From the NCBI GenBank assembly GCA_027422505.1, contig JAPQWV010000653.1, positions 1 to 64,000 on the forward strand: a stretch of DNA of 64,000 bases, written 5' to 3'. The position numbers and the translations under genes are program-made. The first letter of the stretch is position 1. The number at the start of each line of letters is the position of its first letter. This DNA comes from Craterostigma plantagineum (taxonomy: Eukaryota > Streptophyta > Magnoliopsida > Lamiales > Linderniaceae). Under the pieces are notes generated by a model. That model was not told the origin of the DNA, did not search any database, and was given only the letters and a program-made list of their open reading frames with translations. Shown piece by piece: positions 57,759 to 64,000 of this stretch.

Positions 57759-59170
57759 TGTTAGGAATATGCCCTCAAATGCTATACGAGGATTAGATAG
57801 TATAGGACATTAGCTTATTTATCATTCGGCCTTTTGTGTAATAAAATATTTTCGTGTGTTTATGGAAAAGCAATGTTCGTTTATTGATATACGAGTTCCT
57901 TACTTAGCAAACAATAAATGAACAAATTCAAATGTGCCGAGTGGAGTCACTCGTCTCGATGGGCACGAAGGAGGAAGGCACCAGTGGACTCTTAACCTCG
58001 AACATTAAAAAAGTCCATCAGTCTGACTCCAGTTGGGTGCTGGATAACCGATCACGGGTTATTAGTCGATGACCTATCGTGTGCCGATATCCCGCTTGGA
58101 AGTGGAGGTCATGACTTGTGATACGAGTCGAATCAAGGGATTGAATTGTTTCATGGATACTGACTCACGGATCGTATGGTCGAACATGGCTTATTACTCA
58201 AGGAGTGTCAATGACCGACGACAACACTATAGTAGTCGACGTGAACCATAGATCGAAAGGAGCTTTGACGGAGTTGACTTTGAAGTCTCGACCGCACTGA
58301 TTCCCCTCGAACCGATTTGCTGTTGCATGGCTCAGCTGGCCAGATGTGGTCTTGATGACAATTTGTGATTGTCGGGCTTAGTCTGCCGAGTACGGATTCA
58401 TAGTCTTGCAAGTAATCGAGATAAGTGTCTTATGAGTGGGAAATTACGAAATCCTTGGCCAAGGTATTGAATTAACTCATGTTGGACGTGGAGGGTAGTT
58501 TGGTAAGTTGCCTCGTCTTCGTTTATCATAGAATCGAGTTCAGCGAGTTTGACATAGACCATGGCTCTCACTCAATTGGGATACAGCTGAAGGGTTTATA
58601 CGTAGTACTATAATCTATAGTGAGGTTCTGGAATAAAGACTGGTTCGAAGTTCGCACTCGAATCGGGTTACAGTCCGGTACTGCGGGATTGGTTAGGTAA
58701 CTACCGTACTCTTGGATTCCTCCCTTGCGATTGAGTCGAACCTAGAAAGTCGGGCTTAAAAAGGAACATAAATGTGCACTGATAAGGAGAGAAGTGTCTT
58801 GGGCCTTAACGGGCCGTTGGGCCGTTGGGCAGTGCATTAGTGGGCCTCGGGCCGTTAAGTGGACCGAAGTCGGACTTCGTAAAGAAACTAACTTTAAGAT
58901 TTGGGTTTGACCAAGTTCTTAAAAGGCTTGAGGGTATAATTGGAATTTAACTCTAAGCTGATTTTCGAATTATACCTTGGGAAATAATTTTGAAAAATTA
59001 AATATATGGAAATAATATATTTGGAATTTAACCCTAAGTTGGAAATTTCGAAATTAATCTAGGATTAACTTTCAAATTTTATATCGTATTTAAAGATACT
59101 TAGTTTGACTTGTTATTTAAGTTGATTTTCTAATAATAGCAAGATTCCTTAAGTTTGGATTTGGGATTCA
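57759..59170 (+). mobile_element. Probable Copia LTR fragment, right end unknown
   Basis: It starts TGTTAGGAATATGCCCTC, a start typical of plant Copia LTRs, and continues as a long non-coding stretch with repeated cgagtcgaa and TGGGCC/GGGCCGT strings (58801-58865). No matching end or duplication could be fixed; it may be cut by the repeat block at 59440. No gene is seen. Confidence 0.35.
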
Positions 59171-59520
59171 AAAGAGAGAAAAATATGGCAAAAGAATCTC
59201 TCCACTTAAGGAGTAAAAATAAAAAAGCCATAGGGGATTTTAGAGAAAAGTAACTAATGGCAATTTAAAGTTATGAATCAGACCCTCTACGTTTGCTTTG
59301 TGGTCCACTCCCTAAAATTTAGTTTTAGCTCCCCAATTATTAAATTACAATAATGCCCTTTTAAATTACATAATCTATCAATTGATAAAATCAATTTTAT
59401 TTCATGTGATCTATACAATAAAAACAAATAAATATATCTATATTATTCTTTTTTTCATGCCGATCAAAATGACATCCATATCTTATATTTTTCGGAGTCG
59501 ATAAGAATTATTATTATTTT
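59171..59520. other. AT-rich spacer
   Basis: No coding or repeat feature recognised. Confidence 0.3.
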
Positions 59521-59759
59521 TCAAAATTTCTGCAACATGAGGCAAAGAATACACAAAGTTGGGTATTAAATACTTAAAATGAGACTAAAGTACCTAATTT
59601 AAGCAAGTAATACCGATATTTACCCAAAAAGTACAAGTAATTAAGCCACAGAAACAAATGGGTATTAAAATTGAATTAAATACTTAAATTCTATGCTGAA
59701 ACACCTTAATTGAGACCAAAGTACCTAAAACTAGGTTTAAAATACTGGCATTTATGCGG

Positions 59760-60600
59760 AAAATAATTTGCATTGCACCGGATAATGTAATAAGAACATT
59801 AATATACATTACATGAAAGATCTTTTCATGAAAACCAAACATTTTAGCCTTAGATGTATCACCCCAATTGATATGCACGTCATTCATAAATATCGGTATT
59901 TTGGAACTTACATTAGGTATTTACCCCAACGATTTAGGTATTTTATCCTCGAAATCAAGTATCACGCATAGTTAGAATGAAAAGTTGTAGGAAAGCTTCT
60001 TTTTGTGTTTGTGATGATTAATATTCATTCATAGTTGATCTTTTCATGAGAACCAACCATTTTAGCTTTAGATGTATCGTCCCCATTGACATGTATTCCG
60101 TTCATAGATTTTTGTATTTTCGTATGCAAATCAGGTACTTTTGTTAACAATTTAGGTATTTTAACCTTCAAATCAAGTATCCAAGTTAGTTAAAATGAAA
60201 ACTTGTGGAAAAACTTCTTTTTGTGTTTGTGATGATTAATATACATTCCATGATAGATCTTTGCATGAAAACCAACCAAATAATTTGTATTGCATCGGAT
60301 AATGTAATAAGAACATTAATATACATTACGTGAAATATCTTTTCATGAAAACCAAACATTTTAGCCTTAGATGTATCGCCCCAATTAACATGTATTTCGT
60401 TCATAAATATCGGTATTTTAAAAAACAAATTAGGTATTTATAGCAACGAATTAGGTATTTTACTCTCGAAATCAAGTAACCAGCACAATTATAATGAAAA
60501 GTTGTAGGAAAGCTTCTTTTTCTGGTTTGTGATGATTAATATACATTCGTAGTTGATCTTTTCGTGAGAACCAACCAGTTTAGCTTTAGATGTATCGTCC
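59760..60600. repeat. Alternating 218/299-bp tandem units (517-bp higher-order period)
   Basis: The landmark tagatgtatc occurs at about 59851, 60069, 60368 and 60587: spacings 218, 299 and 219. So 517-518 bp is the larger period, made of two diverged half-units. The longer half has an extra gtattgca(c/t)cggataatgtaataag block (59770, 60286). Confidence 0.75.
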
Positions 60601-60769
60601 CCATCCGGTATAAAAAAACGATAGGTTTTCAATAAATATCATAAATGGCAAGGAAAATTGATCATCACCAACACAATGGAGCATTTACCATCAACTAAGT
60701 CAAATAATTGAATTCAACAGTAAAGTACCCAAATAAATACAAAAGTACTCACACATTGGCGAATTTTAG

Positions 60770-61830
60770 TCATAGATTATTCGCCACTATTCGCACGCAT
60801 TTTTTGCACAATTATTGATATTTTAGCTCTAAAGTGAAATACGTTTCTCTTGATTTGATGTATTTTACTGATGAATTCAAGCATTTTATTTTATACGAAG
60901 GTGAAATTACAATTTCCTTTATGGTGTATGGTGATGTCAATGTTCTTACTATATTAGAGGTTTGCTTAAGTCAATGATTCTAGTCTTAGATGATTCGCCA
61001 CTATCCGCACGTATTTCTTGCACAAATATTGGTATTTTAGCTCTGAATGAAGTACTTTTCTGTTAATTTAGGTATTTTATTGATGAACTCAAGTATTTGA
61101 TTTTATACGAAGGTGAAGTTGAAAGGAACTTCTTTTACGATTTTGGTGACGGCAATGTTCTTATTGTATTAGAGGTTTGCTTAAATCCATTATTTTGGTC
61201 TTAGATGATTCGCAACTATCCGCACGTATTTTGTGCCCAAAAAGACGTATTTTAGCTCTACAATGAAGTACTTTTCTTTATTTTCGGTATTTTATTTATG
61301 AATTCAAGTTTGACTTTATACAAATGTGAAGTTGCAACGGAACTTCTTTTGTGGTTTTGGTGATGACAATATTCTTATTATGTTAGAGGTTTGCTTAAAT
61401 CTATTAGTTTGGTCTTAGCTGATTCGCAACTATACGCATGTATTTTGTGCACAAAAATTGGTATTTTAGCTTTAAGATGAAGTACTTTTCTCTTGATTTT
61501 AGGTATTTTACTGATGAATTCAATTATTTGATTTTATACGAAAGTGAAGTTGCAACGGAACTTGTTTTGTGGTTTTGGTGATGACAATGTTCTTATTATA
61601 TTGGATGCTTGCTTAAAATCTATGATTTTAGTCTTAAATGATTCGCCGCTATGTGCACGTATTTTTTGCACAAATATTGGTATTTCGGATCTAAATGTAA
61701 GTAATTTGCTCTTGATTTTAGGTATTTTATTGATGAATTCAAGAATTTGATTTTATATGAAGGCGAAATTGCAAGCTCTTTTTTTTATGTTGGTGATTAT
61801 CAATGTTGTTGCTATGTATGATGTATAATG
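60770..61830. repeat. 215-bp tandem repeat, about 5 copies
   Basis: The landmark attcgc(c/a)(a/g)ct occurs at about 60779, 60993, 61208, 61422 and 61641: spacings 214, 215, 214 and 219. Each unit carries gcacgtatttt.tgcac, gtattttagctct, gatgaattcaag and gaggtttgctta blocks. It is distantly related to the 218-bp half-unit of the preceding array. Confidence 0.85.
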
Positions 61831-61965
61831 AAAAGTGACCTTTTAGATTAAATATCTCGCTTTATTTTGGAGGTATTTTCTCATAGATATCAGTATTATT
61901 TTTTCGAAAATTAAGTATTTTATCTAAATTTAGGTATTTAGACATAATCCTTGCAACATCATTTC

Positions 61966-62199
61966 AAAACTTCGAACACGCCTCATTTGTCGGACAAAGT
62001 AGTTGATGTAATTTGACCTATATAACTTTCTATTCTCCATGTCATTTTTTTCTTGTCTCGAACAAAACACTTACACCATAGACAAATACAAACACCGCAA
62101 TATAGATGATTTCCTTATTGTAAACTTCATAGGTAATGGCGTCTAAAAATGACCTACCGCGATAATAAACTAACGAGCTCTTCCCCGCCTGATTTCCAC
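61966..62199. other. Unassigned spacer
   Basis: No feature recognised. It has an attcgaaca-type and tgtcggacaaagta string (61997) that recurs at 62220, which could mark a boundary. Confidence 0.3.
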
Positions 62200-63420
62200 C
62201 GCGTGTCCTGGCTGAGAAATGTCGGACAAAGTAAATTTTGGGGGGTCGTTTGCCCTCTTGCCTTAGTCAAGAGGGTAGTTCCGTATTAAGGTAGTGTGTA
62301 GGAAAAAATGGCAGAGTGACGGTGTGATTATCTGAAAAACGTACCTGGGTGTGGGGATTTCTGGTGGTATTTATAGGGTTGGGGGACTGCCATCGCCCCC
62401 TGGCAGTTACCGCCCACGTTTGGCCATGTTTCGGCAGTTTCTCCCGCATTTGGTGCATCTTGATCCATCAGTCAGCGGTTTCCTCCGTATTTCGATGACC
62501 ATGTGCGTGAAACCATTTGGCGGAGACCACGATTTGACATCGCTGGGCATTTCTCTTCGGACGCTTTTATGCGATCGCTCCCTTCGGGTGTTTCCTGTGA
62601 GATGGTTCCCCTTGGAGCTTTGGGCGTTCTCGCCCGGACGGACCTCAGGCCCCTCCTCCCCTGTGCTTCCCCTAAAAGGTGGGGCCTTCGAGGGATCTCC
62701 ATGTCAGGATATTTTGGAGGGAGTTTTGCCCCCCTCCGATCGGGGTTTCCAAGTTCAAGGAGCCATCAATGGATCCCCAGGTCGGGCTATTGCGGTGGGA
62801 GTTTCGCCTTCCTTCAGGTCGGGGTCTCAAGATGTCACTCCCATTCGGGCATTTGTCTGAGTACCTTGGGGGCGAGGTGCGCGACCTCCCCCGGTCTGGG
62901 GCGGGGTGTTATTCCCTTCGGGACCCTTTGGTAGGCGGGGCGGAGACGTTATGTTGGTTATGGCCAATCGAGTATTTTGCCACGTAGGTGTGAAAATCCG
63001 GGGGTAACAATAGTCCCCCCTTTTAATAGTCCAAAAGAGTGTGTGAATTTTGGACGTGGTCTGATAGCGGCGCAATACTCGAGTTGGCGGTGGATGCACT
63101 CGGGAGTTCGTGGGAAATTGTTTGGCCGGGGAAGGTTTTCTTCGGCTGGTGCGTCATTTCTCCTTCCTAGCCACGTGCCGCCTCGCCATTGGTAGACGTC
63201 GATGGGACGTTTGGGCGGGAGTTCAGGCGCTCTTTCCCACTGCCGACGAGGGTCATCGCGATCCGTCGATTCCATCCCAATCCAAGGGCTCGGATCAACC
63301 AACTGGGCCCTATATATACCCCAAGGAATTCCTTCATTTCTTCCTTTACACTTTCTTGCTCTCGAATTCTGCCCGAGTTCCCGATTCTGCCTAACTTTGT
63401 GCTCCAGCCTTAGGTACTTG
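62200..63420. mobile_element. LTR-like region of a second Tat-type element
   Basis: A GC-rich non-coding stretch directly precedes a plus-strand ORF of the same class as 19385-21643, so by analogy it is the LTR region of a second Tat element. A plus-strand TATA box ccTATATATAcc (63308-63319) lies upstream of the ORF, and another, gtatttatagg, at 62369. A duplicated (gg)gagtttt(g/c)cc...tcggggt(t/c)tc unit occurs near 62720 and 62797. Termini were not identified. Many overlapping ORFs here are incidental. Confidence 0.4.
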
Positions 63421-63491
63421 TAAGTTTCTCTCTCTCTATTACTTTCTTTCTTCCGCTAAGTATTTCTTCGGGTAGTGAAGTTAGTGATAGG

Positions 63492-64000
63492 TTGCGTCTG
63501 GGCTCATGTAGTTCTTCTGGGAGTACCTCTTCTTCGGGTAGTTTTCTGAATAAGGACTCGGGTAAGACAGTTAGCGATGTTAATATTGGGGGTGAAGGCA
63601 GTTCGGGAAACAAGGAGTTGGTAATTCAGCCCGAACCGGCGGCTCCTTTGGTTCGCCCCCTTCTTAACCTAGATCCTCCGCCTCTAGAAAAAGACTACCC
63701 TAACAATCGTGCCTACCGTGTGGCTGTGAGAGAATGGATAAAGCAGGTAGAGGCAATTCGGGAGGGGGCATCGCGTCGAGGAAGAGGATAGGAAGAAATG
63801 GAATTCCTTCGCTGGCATGAGGTGAAGGTTTCTTCCTTTACCTCCGCTCAAATCCTTCACCTTCGGGCTAAATCAGGTATGTCTGACCAGTTCGAGGTCA
63901 GAGTGCCTTCCCTGACTAATGTGGCTAGTGACCCCCCGGACGGCTTCGGTATATACTTTCTCGACCAGGTAGATATGGGTCTTAGGTTCCCTCTTTTCCA
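63492..64000 (+). pseudogene. Antisense-type extra ORF of a second Tat element, partial
   Basis: The Ser/Gly-rich start MRLGSCSSSGSTSSSGSFLN leads to YPNNRAYRVAVREWIKQVEA. TAG at 63789 breaks the frame, which then continues in phase with EEMEFLRWHEVKVSSFTSAQ, LRAKSGMSDQFEVRVPSLTN and DPPDGFGIYFLDQVDMGLRF PLF at the window edge. The last block matches the conserved (S/D)PP(D/E)GF...GLRFPL core of the Tat extra ORF. A donor-like gtaagt at 63419 hints at a 5' UTR intron. Function unknown. It continues past 64000. Confidence 0.6.

Larger units (their letters stand above)
59524..61965. repeat. Repeat block with inverted flanks, TAGGTATTT motif
   Basis: The left margin (59530-59750: tgcaacatgaggcaaag, agtacctaatttaag, ataccgatattta) is similar in inverted sense to the right margin (61870-61965: cagtatta, taagtatttt, taggtatttagaca, ccttgcaacat). 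Between them are two tandem arrays. TAGGTATTT and its complement are spread throughout. It may be a non-autonomous DNA element with expanded subterminal repeats. Ends and target duplication were not fixed. Short ORFs inside repeat with the monomers and are not genes. Confidence 0.5.

Noticed and set aside
59780..61800. CRISPR-like array (regular repeats with spacers)
   Set aside because: Units are 215-300 bp long monomers with diverged whole sequence, not short repeats with unique spacers, and the DNA is plant nuclear.
62340..63400. Cluster of overlapping ORFs on both strands
   Set aside because: GC-rich LTR-like DNA yields long chance ORFs in all frames; no domain recognised.

Overview
This is nuclear DNA from a seed plant, most likely a eudicot. 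The window is almost entirely transposable elements, nested in one another. I see no intact host gene, rRNA, tRNA or CRISPR array. The elements are of plant type: Ty3/Gypsy chromoviruses (Tekay-like) and Tat-lineage elements, Ty1/Copia elements with initiator-Met-tRNA primer sites (two Sirevirus-like), a Mutator-like foldback MITE, a second foldback MITE and satellite-like arrays. Species cannot be named from sequence alone.

Left part (1-8075): a layered nest. A Gypsy element on the minus strand (LTR 7133-8075, primer site 7120-7131, gag remnant 6077-6567) was hit by a minus-strand Tekay-like LTR (2609-6076). That LTR carries a Mutator-like foldback element (4935-5596) and a Copia LTR piece (2506-2608), and the Copia piece is cut by a plus-strand Tekay-like LTR (1-2505). 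Positions 8076-8561 may be host-derived.

8562-17685: a decayed minus-strand Sirevirus-like Copia (5' LTR 17336-17685, gag, long coiled-coil spacer, protease, truncated integrase). Further downstream is a 654-codon 'extra' ORF (8647-10608) broken by only two stops.

18407-28159: a minus-strand Tat-lineage Gypsy element with gag, protease, RT, two RNase H domains and integrase. Between integrase and the left LTR it has short tandem repeats and an antisense (plus-strand) ORF. A second copy of that type of ORF and LTR-like DNA occupy 62200-64000.

28518-36688: a putative solo LTR, a foldback MITE and a decayed minus-strand Copia (C). 36684-57000 is a triple nest: Copia A (plus) inserted in Copia C; a 1.66-kb solo LTR (F) in Copia A with target duplication GGCAT; and a complete, very young Tekay chromovirus (G, 42945-53948) in F with target duplication ACAAC. 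G has LTRs that differ by one substitution and one 1-bp indel and two long overlapping ORFs. It is the only element here that looks recently active.

57759-62200: a Copia-like LTR fragment and two tandem arrays (about 215-bp monomers; an alternating 218/299-bp block) flanked by inverted sequence rich in a TAGGTATTT motif.
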